From the NCBI GenBank assembly GCA_900767135.1, contig CAAFYU010000040.1, forward strand, positions 11,531 through 75,530: DNA of 64,000 bases. The letters run 5' to 3'. Position numbers and translations under genes: made by a program. This DNA comes from Candidatus Gastranaerophilales bacterium. GTDB taxonomy: Bacteria; Cyanobacteriota; Vampirovibrionia; Gastranaerophilales; Gastranaerophilaceae. The notes beneath the pieces are model-generated. The model was not told the origin of the DNA. It saw only the letters and a program-made list of their open reading frames with translations, and did not search any database. How positions within the stretch are numbered: position 1 is the first letter of the stretch; the number at the start of each line of letters is the position of its first letter. Positions 31,352 through 39,104 of this stretch are shown piece after piece.

Positions 31352-32824
31352 CTAGCCGAATGTTTTGAATGAATTTTGAACGTTTTTGTCTACAACATTT
31401 TTCACTGATTCATATTCAGTTTGAAGTGCAGAGTGTTCTGTATCAAGTTTTTTCAATTCAAGATCAAGTTTTTTATCTTTGTTTTCCAAATCTTGCATAT
31501 CTTGATTGTACTTAGATTCAGCTTTTGCAATAGCTCTTTCATCTGCTACTTCTTGAATACAATTGTCTTCCGAAATTGTCGTTGTTTTGAACGATTTTGA
31601 AGTTGTTGAATAGTATTCAAGTCTAAGTGAACCATCTCTCAAAGCTGCTTCAAAAACTGTGTTATCTTTCAAAGGAGATTTTTCAACATTTCCTGCTGTG
31701 CCTGTACCTTTTGAAGAATATTTAAAGTGTTCAGGATCTTTTACCGCATCAGCCGGCGTATTGGTATATGTAAAATATCCGCTTGATTGCATTTTTGTGA
31801 AGATATTTTTGTAATAAGTCAACATTGACTTGTTATCTGCATTATTTGCAGTCTTCAATAAATCTTGATTATATTGAAGGTTGTAATTCTTATCTTGACC
31901 GCCGTTGTTGTTTCTCAAATATGCTTCTGTAATCGCCATTGCATAATCAAACAACTCACGTTGCTCATCTGTTGTGCCTTCATAGTTTATCGGATCATAG
32001 ATTCTTTTACCATCTTTATCTTTTGCATAAACTGGTTTTGATGTATCGTAAACAGGAATTTTTTCGCCATTGTCGTCCAAAACTTCATTACCGTCATCAT
32101 CTGTTTGATAAATCTTATTCTTATCACTATCAACAGCTTGTTCATACTTATTTGAGCCATCGGCATTTTTTTCAATTCTTGCATAACCGACGTAACCTTG
32201 TCCGATTGCATAACCACCGTTTTCATCAACTGTTTCCGTAAAACTAAAACCGAAGTCGTGTTCATTATCACCAAGATTTACACCAATTGTAGCAAAATAT
32301 TTATCCCAAGCGTCATGGATTTGTTGTTTTGCTGCTACTGTTTTAGGGTTTTCGTAAGCACCTTCTTCTCCTTTTATCGCCGCAATTTCGTTTCCAACTG
32401 CATCTTTTTTAAACCATTTTTCATCTGAACTATTTACGTCGATATCAACTTGCGAATAGCCCGCAACATTTGCCAAAAACTGGTTGTAGTTGCCGTTTGC
32501 TTTTTGATAAGCTAATGCAATATTTTTTGTTACCAAAACTTTACCTTTTGTATCTGTAACAACATACTGCTTAGTATTTGCAGCCATTTCAGGCCCTGTC
32601 ATAACTGTATATGAAATATCCGTATAAGTAGCATCAGCACCGTTAAAACCTGTTAAAACAGTTAATTTAGTAGTTTCCAATGCCTCGTTATACTCAGCAG
32701 TAATCTGTTGCGTTTGATCAGACAACCGTTGTTTTGCATAGGAAATACTTTGACCACTATTTTCATTATTGGTCAATCTTGCTGTTATGCTTAATAGTCT
32801 AGCTTGTGATGCTGCCATTCCCAT
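31352..32824 (-). CDS. lineage-specific protein of the MG(M/L)AASQARLL type
   Basis: A 490-residue protein whose function I do not know. The N-terminus MGMAASQARLLSITARLTNNENSGQSIS and the helical C-terminus (LDTEHSALQTEYESVKNVVDKNVQNSFKTF) form a conserved frame that I associate with repeated families in gut Gastranaerophilales and Elusimicrobia; this rests on memory, not a search. The layout, with terminal helices around a variable polar middle (about 90-410, acidic, rich in Asp, Asn and Tyr), resembles flagellin/hook-type or other secreted filament proteins, but no such family is shown. There is no signal peptide. The start is the ATG at 32824 after AAAGGAAAA. It is monocistronic. Confidence 0.75.
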   Translation of the reverse strand: MGMAASQARLLSITARLTNNENSGQSISYAKQRLSDQTQQITAEYNEALETTKLTVLTGFNGADATYTDISYTVMTGPEMAANTKQYVVTDTKGKVLVTKNIALAYQKANGNYNQFLANVAGYSQVDIDVNSSDEKWFKKDAVGNEIAAIKGEEGAYENPKTVAAKQQIHDAWDKYFATIGVNLGDNEHDFGFSFTETVDENGGYAIGQGYVGYARIEKNADGSNKYEQAVDSDKNKIYQTDDDGNEVLDDNGEKIPVYDTSKPVYAKDKDGKRIYDPINYEGTTDEQRELFDYAMAITEAYLRNNNGGQDKNYNLQYNQDLLKTANNADNKSMLTYYKNIFTKMQSSGYFTYTNTPADAVKDPEHFKYSSKGTGTAGNVEKSPLKDNTVFEAALRDGSLRLEYYSTTSKSFKTTTISEDNCIQEVADERAIAKAESKYNQDMQDLENKDKKLDLELKKLDTEHSALQTEYESVKNVVDKNVQNSFKTFG

Positions 32825-32893
32825 AATAGATTTTCCTTTCAAAACTGTACATATCTATTTACGGCACAAACGATAAAAAACTTTAAGGAGACA

Positions 32894-32925
32894 AAAACAA
32901 TGTAACAATTTGTTTACATTGTTTT
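32894..32925 (-). terminator. terminator of the nanE-ROK-UbiA operon
   Basis: AAAACAATGTAA pairs with TTTACATTGTTTT around an 8-nt loop, with T/A runs on both sides. It is 8 bp after the prenyltransferase stop on the minus strand. Confidence 0.75.
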
Positions 32926-32932
32926 AGTTTTT

Positions 32933-33808
32933 CTAAACAACAATTAAACATAAAATCAAAATCAAAGAATAATAAACCATCAAATTTCTTGGTTGCAAAA
33001 GTCTGTAATAAAATTCTTTTACATCTCCGCCACAAGTGTATGTTTTTAAAGAATTATAAAGTTTAAATACGAGTGGAATAAGCAAAAATGTTAAAACTAA
33101 ATAATAATTTTTTAGCATAAATACTAATAAAACTGTTGCGGCATAAGCTATTCCATACAAAACAAAAACTCCGTTTATAGCCTTGTTTTTATCCCCCAAA
33201 CGGCAAGCAAGAGTCATTTTATGGGCATTCATATCCCCCTCAAAGTCAAGCACAGTGTGCACATACATCATTCCTATCGTAAACATCACAACCGCGACAG
33301 ACATCACAAAAACGGTCCACGAAAATCGTCCAGTCATTACAAAATAAACACCCTCAAAAAGTAAAGGTCCAAAAGCCGTTCCAACCGCCAATTCGCTAAG
33401 CCCTCTTTGTGACAATTTTGCATAAATAAGAGTTATAATTCCGCCAATTTTTGCCAAAATCACAACCGGAAAACCGCATCTCAAAAACAAAATAAACCCC
33501 ATGCCGGCAGCGATTGCAAGGTAAGCAATAACAACTCTCAACACATCATTTATCGTTGCAGAACCATCTTTTATATAAGCACATTTACATTTTTGCGAAT
33601 TTTCAGGCAAATTTTTGTAATCCACGTAATCATCAAACAGATTTGTTGCAAGGTGAGCAAAAGAAATTCCCACAAGTGCAAGCACTCCATTTAAAATATT
33701 TCCACCTAGTTTCAGTGAGTAAACAAAAATAACAAGCCACGACAAAAGCGTCATAGGCAATGAAAACAGTCTTGAATTTTTAAGCCAAAAACAAATATTT
33801 TTCATCAT
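32933..33808 (-). CDS. UbiA-superfamily prenyltransferase (MenA-like)
   Basis: Integral membrane enzyme of 291 residues with about 8-9 helices that attaches a polyprenyl chain to an aromatic acceptor. The first Asp-rich motif is NLFDDYVDYKN (about 61-71) and the second is VLDFEGDMNAHKMTLA (about 187-202), the arrangement seen in MenA and related enzymes. Substrate options include dihydroxynaphthoate (menaquinone), homogentisate-like or other acceptors; no men or ubi genes are near, so this stays open. The start overlaps the upstream small gene by 4 bp, with ATG ATG in tandem. It is last in the nanE-ROK operon and is followed by a terminator. Confidence 0.82.
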   Translation of the reverse strand: MMKNICFWLKNSRLFSLPMTLLSWLVIFVYSLKLGGNILNGVLALVGISFAHLATNLFDDYVDYKNLPENSQKCKCAYIKDGSATINDVLRVVIAYLAIAAGMGFILFLRCGFPVVILAKIGGIITLIYAKLSQRGLSELAVGTAFGPLLFEGVYFVMTGRFSWTVFVMSVAVVMFTIGMMYVHTVLDFEGDMNAHKMTLACRLGDKNKAINGVFVLYGIAYAATVLLVFMLKNYYLVLTFLLIPLVFKLYNSLKTYTCGGDVKEFYYRLLQPRNLMVYYSLILILCLIVV

Positions 33809-34023
33809 AAAAGTAGGTTTTCTATCCCTTTAACCGCCTCATAAGTCGCACCTGCTTCCAAAATCTCCTCAGCAGTCAAACCAAAAAGAGTAATCAAAGA
33901 ATATGCCTCTTTATCCGAAGAGTTTAACATTTCAGCAGTCATTTTTATAGCCTCTTCTCGGCTAAGATTAGTGAACGGTTGGTTTTTACCCTTATAGATA
34001 ATTCTTTTTTTCGACTTGCCCAA
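33805..34023 (-). CDS. small hypothetical protein in the nanE operon
   Basis: A 72-residue protein of unknown function. It has a basic N-terminus (MGKSKKRIIYKGKNQPF) followed by three predicted helices (SREEAIKMTAEMLNSS; EAYSLITLFGLTAEEILEAG; YEAVKGIENLL), with a layout resembling small UBA- or death-fold-like three-helix domains, though nothing specific was recognised. The start is TTG at 34023, one base after the ROK stop, and the stop overlaps the prenyltransferase start, so translation is coupled on both sides. The tight packing supports it as a real gene. Confidence 0.65.
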   Translation of the reverse strand: MGKSKKRIIYKGKNQPFTNLSREEAIKMTAEMLNSSDKEAYSLITLFGLTAEEILEAGATYEAVKGIENLLL

Positions 34024-34024
34024 A

Positions 34025-34891
34025 CTATTTTACCCCCAAAGCTAAAAGTGCCGCACCTATCATGCCTGAATAATTACCGGCAGATGCCTTAACCACTTTA
34101 AACGGTTGGGTAACAATTTGCGAATTTGCCTCTTTTTCCAAATATTCAATATCCACAAACTCTGCCATAGAGCCTGATAGCACAACACAATCAGGGTCAA
34201 ATAAATTTGCAAGTCCGATAATTCCTTCTAAAATATCATTTTGCCAAGTGTCAAAAATCTTCTTCATCATCGGTTCATTTATACGCTCAATCACGTCATA
34301 AGTCGTTATTTCAGGGTTTTGCGAAATTTCTTCGGCTGTCTTTTTTAAGCCTGTGCCTGATGCATAAGCTTCAAAGCAATCCCAACTTCCGCAAGTACAT
34401 TTTCTGTGTTTGTCGGTACGCATTTTAAAGTGCATTTCGCCTGCCGCCCCGCTTTTGCCCTTGTAGAGCTTTCCGTCGACAATAATTCCGCCGCCAACAC
34501 CTGTTCCAAGCGTAATCATAACCGAATACGGCATATTTTTCGAAGCACCAATTACATATTCAGCCCAAGCCGCACAATTAGCGTCGTTTTCAACAAAAAC
34601 AGGCTTTGTACTAAGACCTGCAAAATCCATTGTCGGATATTCTTTTGCAATATTTCCGGTCGAACCCAAAATCCTATCATGTGTCTTATTTACGGCTCCA
34701 CAAGTCGAAAACGCAATTACATCAACTTCTGCCTCGTGTTTTTTTATAATCTCTTCAAAAAGTTTTTTGATTTCTGCAAAAGTTTTAGGGGTATGATGTT
34801 TTTCAATTTCAGAAACAATTTCACCATTTTCATTAATTATGGCATTATAAACCTTTGTACCACCAACATCTATTCCTAACGCTTTTCGCAT
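34025..34891 (-). CDS. ROK-family sugar kinase (possible N-acetylmannosamine kinase)
   Basis: A 288-residue ROK (repressor-ORF-kinase family) enzyme without the HTH domain, so a kinase. It has the phosphate-binding GIDVGGTKVYNAII at the N-terminus, the catalytic aspartate in FVENDANCAAWAE (about 104), the ATP-site GTGVGGGIIVDGKLYKG, and a zinc-binding CTCGSWDCFEAYASG with three cysteines. The sugar cannot be read from the sequence; the adjacent nanE makes ManNAc (NanK-like) the best guess, with glucokinase as the alternative. The ribosome binding site is GAAAGG. It lies 60 bp after nanE. Confidence 0.88.
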   Translation of the reverse strand: MRKALGIDVGGTKVYNAIINENGEIVSEIEKHHTPKTFAEIKKLFEEIIKKHEAEVDVIAFSTCGAVNKTHDRILGSTGNIAKEYPTMDFAGLSTKPVFVENDANCAAWAEYVIGASKNMPYSVMITLGTGVGGGIIVDGKLYKGKSGAAGEMHFKMRTDKHRKCTCGSWDCFEAYASGTGLKKTAEEISQNPEITTYDVIERINEPMMKKIFDTWQNDILEGIIGLANLFDPDCVVLSGSMAEFVDIEYLEKEANSQIVTQPFKVVKASAGNYSGMIGAALLALGVK

Positions 34892-34951
34892 ATCATAACC
34901 TTTCTTTTTTGTTTTTTACCTTTGAACTTTGCGTTCCCAGCCCTTTAAATT

Positions 34952-35635
34952 TTATCCTCTTTGAACAAATCGCTTCGTAATCAATTGCGGACGTGTAATC
35001 GCAGAACCGATTACAACACAGTGAGCCCCCAATTCAAAAGCTTTCGTAACCTGTTCAGGCTCCCAAATTCGTCCTTCAAGAATTACGGGAAGTTTTGTAT
35101 TTTCGACCAACTGTTTCAATAGCTCAAAATCAGGACCTTCGCCACGATTTAAAGAAAATTGAGTATAACCGGAAAGAGTTGTCGAAAGAATATTCGCACC
35201 GAGTTTTTCAGCATTCAAACCTTCTTCCAAAGTCGAAATATCCGCCATTGAAGCTCTGTTGTTGATTTTTATATATTTAATCAATTCTTCAAGCTTCGCT
35301 CCGTTCGGACGTTCCCTCATCGTGCCGTCAAATGCAATTACATCAGCACCGGCTTCCACAAGCGAAATAACCTCTTTCAAAGTCGGAGTTATATAAACGA
35401 TTTCCTTGTAATTTGCAGGGATAACATTTGGCTTTGTCAAACCGATTACAGGTACATCAAAGAGTTTTTTAGCGTTTTTAACATCTCTTACACCCGCAAC
35501 TCTAAGTGCTCCGGCTCCACCTTTTACAACGGATTTCATCATCGCATTGATGCAATCTTCTTGATACAACGGCTCAGAAGGCATTGCCTGAACTGAAACT
35601 ACAACTTTTCCTTTTAATCTATCAATAATATTCAT
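34952..35635 (-). CDS. nanE: N-acylglucosamine-6-phosphate 2-epimerase
   Basis: Converts ManNAc-6-P to GlcNAc-6-P, feeding sialic acid or ManNAc carbon into amino-sugar metabolism. It is a TIM-barrel of 227 residues with the family hallmarks GKVVVSVQAMPSEPLY, VIGLTKPN, ADVIAFDGTMRERPNG (catalytic Lys/Glu region), DISTLEEGLNAEKLGANILSTTLSGYT and VILEGRIWEPEQVTKAFELGAHCVVIGSAITRP. The start is the ATG at 35635; TATAAT lies exactly 6 nt upstream and no Shine-Dalgarno is seen. It heads a four-gene operon. No sialidase, NanA lyase or transporter is in the window, so the source of ManNAc is unknown. Confidence 0.93.
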   Translation of the reverse strand: MNIIDRLKGKVVVSVQAMPSEPLYQEDCINAMMKSVVKGGAGALRVAGVRDVKNAKKLFDVPVIGLTKPNVIPANYKEIVYITPTLKEVISLVEAGADVIAFDGTMRERPNGAKLEELIKYIKINNRASMADISTLEEGLNAEKLGANILSTTLSGYTQFSLNRGEGPDFELLKQLVENTKLPVILEGRIWEPEQVTKAFELGAHCVVIGSAITRPQLITKRFVQRG

Positions 35636-35641
35636 ACAATT

Positions 35642-35675
35642 ATTATACATTAAAAATTTATATTTGAGGTATAAT
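35642..35675. promoter_or_regulatory. divergent promoters of nanE and the M16 peptidase gene
   Basis: Minus: TATAAT (35642-35647), then AATTGT and the nanE ATG. Plus: TATAAT (35670-35675) inside TATATTTGAGGTATAAT, a sequence almost identical to TATATTTGAGGTAAAAT in front of hemW (41454-41470). The -35 boxes are unclear. Confidence 0.5.
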
Positions 35676-35694
35676 AATTAAAAAGGTAACAGGA

Positions 35695-35722
35695 CGATAA
35701 GACAATAGGTCTATAAGTCCGT
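35695..35722. repeat. short octamer-type tandem repeat
   Basis: GACGATAA-GACAATAG-GTCTATAA-type 8-bp units between nanE and the M16 gene. They match in type the ATCGTCTT units at 52288-52325 in inverted sense. No second arm is obvious. Confidence 0.4.
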
Positions 35723-35768
35723 ATAGTGAGAGTTTTAAAACTTAAAATTTATATAGAGAGGTTTTAAT

Positions 35769-37097
35769 ATGCAAAAGAGTACAGTAAAATATCCATACCT
35801 TACAGAAGATGTAGAGATTTACGAAAGAGAAAACGGACACAAAATCGTTCTTGCACACAAAGAAGGTGAACTTGTAAACGTTAGTACTTGGGTAAAAACA
35901 GGTTCTATCAACGAAGATGATAAAATCAACGGAATTTCTCACTTTCTGGAACACTTGATGTTCAAAGGAACTCACAAACATAAAGCCGGATATTTTGACA
36001 GAACTCTTGAAGCCAAAGGAGCAATCGTAAATGCTGCAACTTGGAAAGATTACACTTTCTACTACGTTACTCTTCCAAAAGGTGCAGAAGGTAAAGACTT
36101 AGACCTTGCAATAGAACTTCACGCCGATATGATGCTTGACCCCGTTTTGCCGGAAGAAGAAATCGGAGCACCATTCGACTTAAATAATCCGAAAGTTACC
36201 GACAAACGCGAACGTCACGTTGTAATTGAAGAGATTAGAATGCGTAAAGACCAAAACTGGACAAAAGTTTACAACGCTTGCAATTTCAACATGTACAAAA
36301 AACACCCTTATAAACGCGACGTAATCGGCACGCCGGAAATTATTTCACAAGTAACTCGTGATGAAATAATGAATTACTACAAAACTTTCTATTCTCCGGA
36401 AAATATGACAACTATTATCGTCGGAGATTTTGACAAAGAAAAAATCTTAGCAAAGGTTGAAAAAGAATTTGACTTCAAAGGTCGCCCAAATGCACCAAAA
36501 AGAGTTAATGAGATTGACTCTCCGACAGATCATACAATTGTTGTTGAAAACAAAGCACAAACAAACACGTCTTATTTGATGTTCGGATTTTTAGGACCAA
36601 AAGCAAATCAACTTAAAGAAAACATTGAACTTGATATTATCAGTATAATTTTAGGCGAAAGCACAAGTTCTAGAATGTATCAAAACTTGATTGAAAAACA
36701 GCCTGAACAAATCTTTATGATGGCGAATGCAGAACATTATCAATTCAAAGACGGAAACAATTTCTTTGTCCAAGCAAACTTCAAACCTGAAAAGAAAGAT
36801 ATTGCAATTGACTTAGTCAAAAAAGAAATTGAAAACCTTCTTGTAACACCGATTAGCGAAGAAGAACTTGCAAAAGCGAAGAAGAAAATCAAATCTCGTT
36901 TTGCTTATGCAGCAGAAACAGTTTCTGAAATCGGCGAAACAATCGGTTACTATATGACTGTTTGCGAAGACTTAAAGCTTGTTGAAGATTATTTGAAAGA
37001 CCTTGATGCAATTACAATTCAAGATCTTGAAGCAACAATAAAGAAATATTTAAATATCAATAATGCAGTGATTTCAATTCTTGAACCGGAAAAATAA
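35769..37097 (+). CDS. M16-family zinc metallopeptidase
   Basis: Pitrilysin/processing-peptidase-like protein of 442 residues, the length of a single-copy (class B/C) M16 subunit. The inverted zinc motif HFLEH is in INGISHFLEHLMFKGTHKH (about residue 57), with the downstream glutamate in HVVIEEIRMRKDQ. The second half carries the non-catalytic M16 domain (VNEIDSPTDHTIV to YLNINNAVISILEP). No signal peptide is visible, so it is probably cytoplasmic. M16 enzymes degrade short peptides; the substrate here is unknown. A GAGAGG ribosome binding site precedes the ATG. It is a single gene, followed by a large repeat. Confidence 0.93.
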   Translation: MQKSTVKYPYLTEDVEIYERENGHKIVLAHKEGELVNVSTWVKTGSINEDDKINGISHFLEHLMFKGTHKHKAGYFDRTLEAKGAIVNAATWKDYTFYYVTLPKGAEGKDLDLAIELHADMMLDPVLPEEEIGAPFDLNNPKVTDKRERHVVIEEIRMRKDQNWTKVYNACNFNMYKKHPYKRDVIGTPEIISQVTRDEIMNYYKTFYSPENMTTIIVGDFDKEKILAKVEKEFDFKGRPNAPKRVNEIDSPTDHTIVVENKAQTNTSYLMFGFLGPKANQLKENIELDIISIILGESTSSRMYQNLIEKQPEQIFMMANAEHYQFKDGNNFFVQANFKPEKKDIAIDLVKKEIENLLVTPISEEELAKAKKKIKSRFAYAAETVSEIGETIGYYMTVCEDLKLVEDYLKDLDAITIQDLEATIKKYLNINNAVISILEPEK

Positions 37098-37152
37098 AAC
37101 ATATAAGTATATATGTTTTTTCATGTTGTTATTATAGCATAAACTTTCTACC

Positions 37153-37293
37153 ACCCTCGCCCCTACGGGGAGAGCGGATTGTGAGCTGAGGGCGAAGGAA
37201 GCACACGGCGGCGTGGAGCCGGCGGAGCATTCCGTAGACCCGTTAAGCGCGAACAACCAAGCAGGGTGTCACGAAGTGACGGGTGAGGGGTTC
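37153..37293. repeat. GC-rich palindromic element with a long central insert
   Basis: The outer parts match the family in inverted orientation (CCCTCGCCCCTACGGGGAGAG at the left; GGGTGTCACGAAGTGACGGG and TGAGGGG at the right). Between them lie about 85 bp of notably GC-rich DNA (around 37175-37260, with GGCGGCG and CCGGCGGAGC) absent from the 50-bp copies. There is no open gene. It does not fold into a tRNA. Confidence 0.7.
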
Positions 37294-37303
37294 TAGCCTT
37301 TTA

Positions 37304-37894
37304 TTATTTATAATTTTTCAAAAATTCCAGCACATTTCTCAGTGCTTTACCCCTGTGTGAAATTTTGTTCTTTTCTTCTTCGGAAAGTTCGGCAATTGTA
37401 ACTTCTTGCACTTGCTCTTGAAGTGGGAGGGTTGGTATAAACACAGGATCATACCCAAAACCGTTTGTGCCGGATTGTTTTCTTGCAATTTCACCATGGC
37501 ATTCGCCTCGGGTTTGAAAAACTATTTCGCCATCTGGGTTTACGATTGTCATTGCACAAACAAATTTTGCTTTACGATTTTCTTTTTCACTCATTGCATT
37601 TAGCAATTTGTCAATTCTTGCTTGTGGAGTGTCGGCGTATCTTGCAGAATATATCCCTGGGGCTCCATCAAGTGCGTCAACACAAAGTCCTGAATCATCA
37701 GCAAGAGCCATCATTCCACTAAGCCTTGCAGCTTCTTTTGCTTTAATATATGAATTTTCTTCAAAAGTCGTTCCATCTTCTATCGGGTCAAAACCTTTCG
37801 GAGGCAAGACAAATTCAATGCCAGAACCTTTGGCAATGTCGTTTACTTCTTGGAGTTTATGCGGATTTGATGTTGCGAATACGATGTTAGTCAT
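37304..37894 (-). CDS. rdgB: XTP/dITP diphosphatase (HAM1/RdgB)
   Basis: Housecleaning pyrophosphatase that removes dITP, XTP and similar deaminated purines. The 196-residue product is of standard length. Motifs are IVFATSNPHKLQEV at the N-terminus, the metal-site LADDSGLCVDALDGAPGIYSARYA (about 66-89), and the base-binding GTNGFGYDPVFIP near the C-terminus, followed by SHRGKAL. The ribosome binding site is AAGGAAA. It is separated from uppS by a heptamer-armed repeat, so co-transcription is possible but not certain. Confidence 0.95.
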   Translation of the reverse strand: MTNIVFATSNPHKLQEVNDIAKGSGIEFVLPPKGFDPIEDGTTFEENSYIKAKEAARLSGMMALADDSGLCVDALDGAPGIYSARYADTPQARIDKLLNAMSEKENRKAKFVCAMTIVNPDGEIVFQTRGECHGEIARKQSGTNGFGYDPVFIPTLPLQEQVQEVTIAELSEEEKNKISHRGKALRNVLEFLKNYK

Positions 37895-37918
37895 TGGGAA
37901 TTTCCTTATTTTTTATAG

Positions 37919-38036
37919 TAAATAGTGAGTGGTGAGTAGTGAATGGTGAATGGTGCTTATAACTCGCTTTGCTCGAAAAATAAATTTGGCGTAAGCCCGT
38001 AAAGGTCTACTCACTATTTCACTATTCACCATTCAC
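37919..38036. repeat. heptamer-armed palindromic repeat, copy 5 (core inverted)
   Basis: 7-bp units (GTGAGTG, GTGAGTA, GTGAATG, GTGAATG; right CTACTCA, CTATTCA, CCATTCA). Read on the minus strand, the core has GGGC-TTAC-GCC in place of GGTGC-TATC-GCACC, and GAGCAAAGCGAG. The stem is kept with different bases. Confidence 0.82.
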
Positions 38037-38049
38037 TATAAAAATAAAA

Positions 38050-38766
38050 TTACTTCCCAAACCTTCTTTGTCTACTATGAAACTCTTCCACAGCATCAGC
38101 AAGCGAATTTTTGTCAAATTCAGGCCAATATTGTTTTGTAACAAGAATTTCAGAATATGCAATTTGCCACAAAAGGTAGTTAGAGATACGTTTTTCGCCA
38201 CCTGTTCTGATTAGCAAATCAGGGTCAGGAATTCCTTTTGTGTAAAGGTTTTGAGAAATCAATTCTTCTGTGATGTTTTCCGGCTTAATTCCTTGTTCTA
38301 CAATTGATTTTACTGCGTGAACAATTTCATCTCGTGCACCATAATTGAAGGCAATTTGAAGATGAACTCCGGTATTATTTTTAGTTGTTTCAACGGAATT
38401 GTTCAGAATTTTTTGTAGTTTTGGACTAAGCTTTTTTATGTCGCCGATAAAACTGATTACAACACCTTCCGAGTGCATTTCTGCAAGCTCGTTTGTCAAG
38501 GTAATTGCAAGAAGTTCCATCAAAAAGTCAACTTCTTCCTTTTTTCTGTTCCAGTTTTCAGTCGAGAATGCGTAGACAGTCAGGTATTTAATCCCAAAAT
38601 CTTTGCAAGCTCGAAGAGTTGCTTTCAGTGCGTCTACACCTTTTTTATGTCCCATAGCGGACGGAAGATTTTTTTCTTTTGCCCAGCGGCGATTTCCGTC
38701 CATAATTATTGCGATGTGTTGCAAATTTGTTTCTTTTACTATTTCAGCTGTTCTTATTTCGTTCAT
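38050..38766 (-). CDS. uppS: isoprenyl transferase (undecaprenyl diphosphate synthase)
   Basis: cis-Prenyltransferase making the C55 lipid carrier needed by MraY and MurG later in the window. The 238-residue product has the pyrophosphate-binding IIMDGNRRWAKEKNL (catalytic aspartate about residue 23), GHKKGVDALKATLRACKDFGIKYLTVYAFSTENW, LQIAFNYGARDEIV and the C-terminal PDLLIRTGGEKRISNYLLWQIAYSE. TATAAT lies exactly 6 nt before the ATG; there is no Shine-Dalgarno, so the transcript is probably leaderless. No cdsA follows, unlike the common uppS-cdsA order. Confidence 0.95.
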   Translation of the reverse strand: MNEIRTAEIVKETNLQHIAIIMDGNRRWAKEKNLPSAMGHKKGVDALKATLRACKDFGIKYLTVYAFSTENWNRKKEEVDFLMELLAITLTNELAEMHSEGVVISFIGDIKKLSPKLQKILNNSVETTKNNTGVHLQIAFNYGARDEIVHAVKSIVEQGIKPENITEELISQNLYTKGIPDPDLLIRTGGEKRISNYLLWQIAYSEILVTKQYWPEFDKNSLADAVEEFHSRQRRFGK

Positions 38767-38772
38767 AGTTCT

Positions 38773-38778
38773 ATTATA
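38773..38778 (-). promoter_or_regulatory. -10 box of uppS, 6 nt before ATG
   Basis: TATAAT on the minus strand, then AGAACT and the ATG. No recognisable -35 at 17 bp. Confidence 0.5.
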
Positions 38779-38811
38779 GTAGAAATATTTTAAAAGGGAA
38801 TAGATGAAATT

Positions 38812-38942
38812 AGAAAGTGAATAGGTGAATAAGCAAATAAGGGAATAAGTGCTTTACAGGTGCTATCGCACCAAAATATATTTACGAGCGAAGCGAGCGA
38901 TTTAAACTTATTCACCTATTTACTTATTTCTTATTCACTTTT
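38812..38942. repeat. octamer-armed palindromic repeat, copy 6
   Basis: 8-bp units (GTGAATAG, GTGAATAA, GCAAATAA, GGGAATAA). The core has GGTGC-TATC-GCACC, AAAATATATTT and GAGCGAAGCGAGC. The right arm is complementary. It occupies much of the 338-bp gap between uppS and fusA; the rest is the fusA promoter. Confidence 0.85.
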
Positions 38943-39015
38943 CCACATTAATTTACTTTGTAACGTTTATCGTCCCACAAAATATGAACTTTGCTTAACC
39001 TCTCTCCCCAAATTA

Positions 39016-39044
39016 TTTACAAAAAAATTTGTTCATGTGATAAT
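39016..39044 (+). promoter_or_regulatory. fusA promoter
   Basis: TTTACA (39016-39021), 17-bp spacer, GATAAT (39039-39044) with an extended -10 TG. The spacer contains TGTTCATGT, and CTCCCCAAA lies just upstream; both recur in front of fabI. Confidence 0.55.
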
Positions 39045-39104
39045 AATGTTGAAAGCTAAAAATATAATAGCGAATGTACACAATATAAAAAAGGAAAAAC
39101 TAAG

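Noticed and set aside
37153..37293. GC-rich block as a possible tRNA or other structured RNA gene.
   Set aside because: No acceptor stem, T-arm GTTC or CCA was found. The flanks match the dispersed palindromic element, so a repeat is the better explanation.
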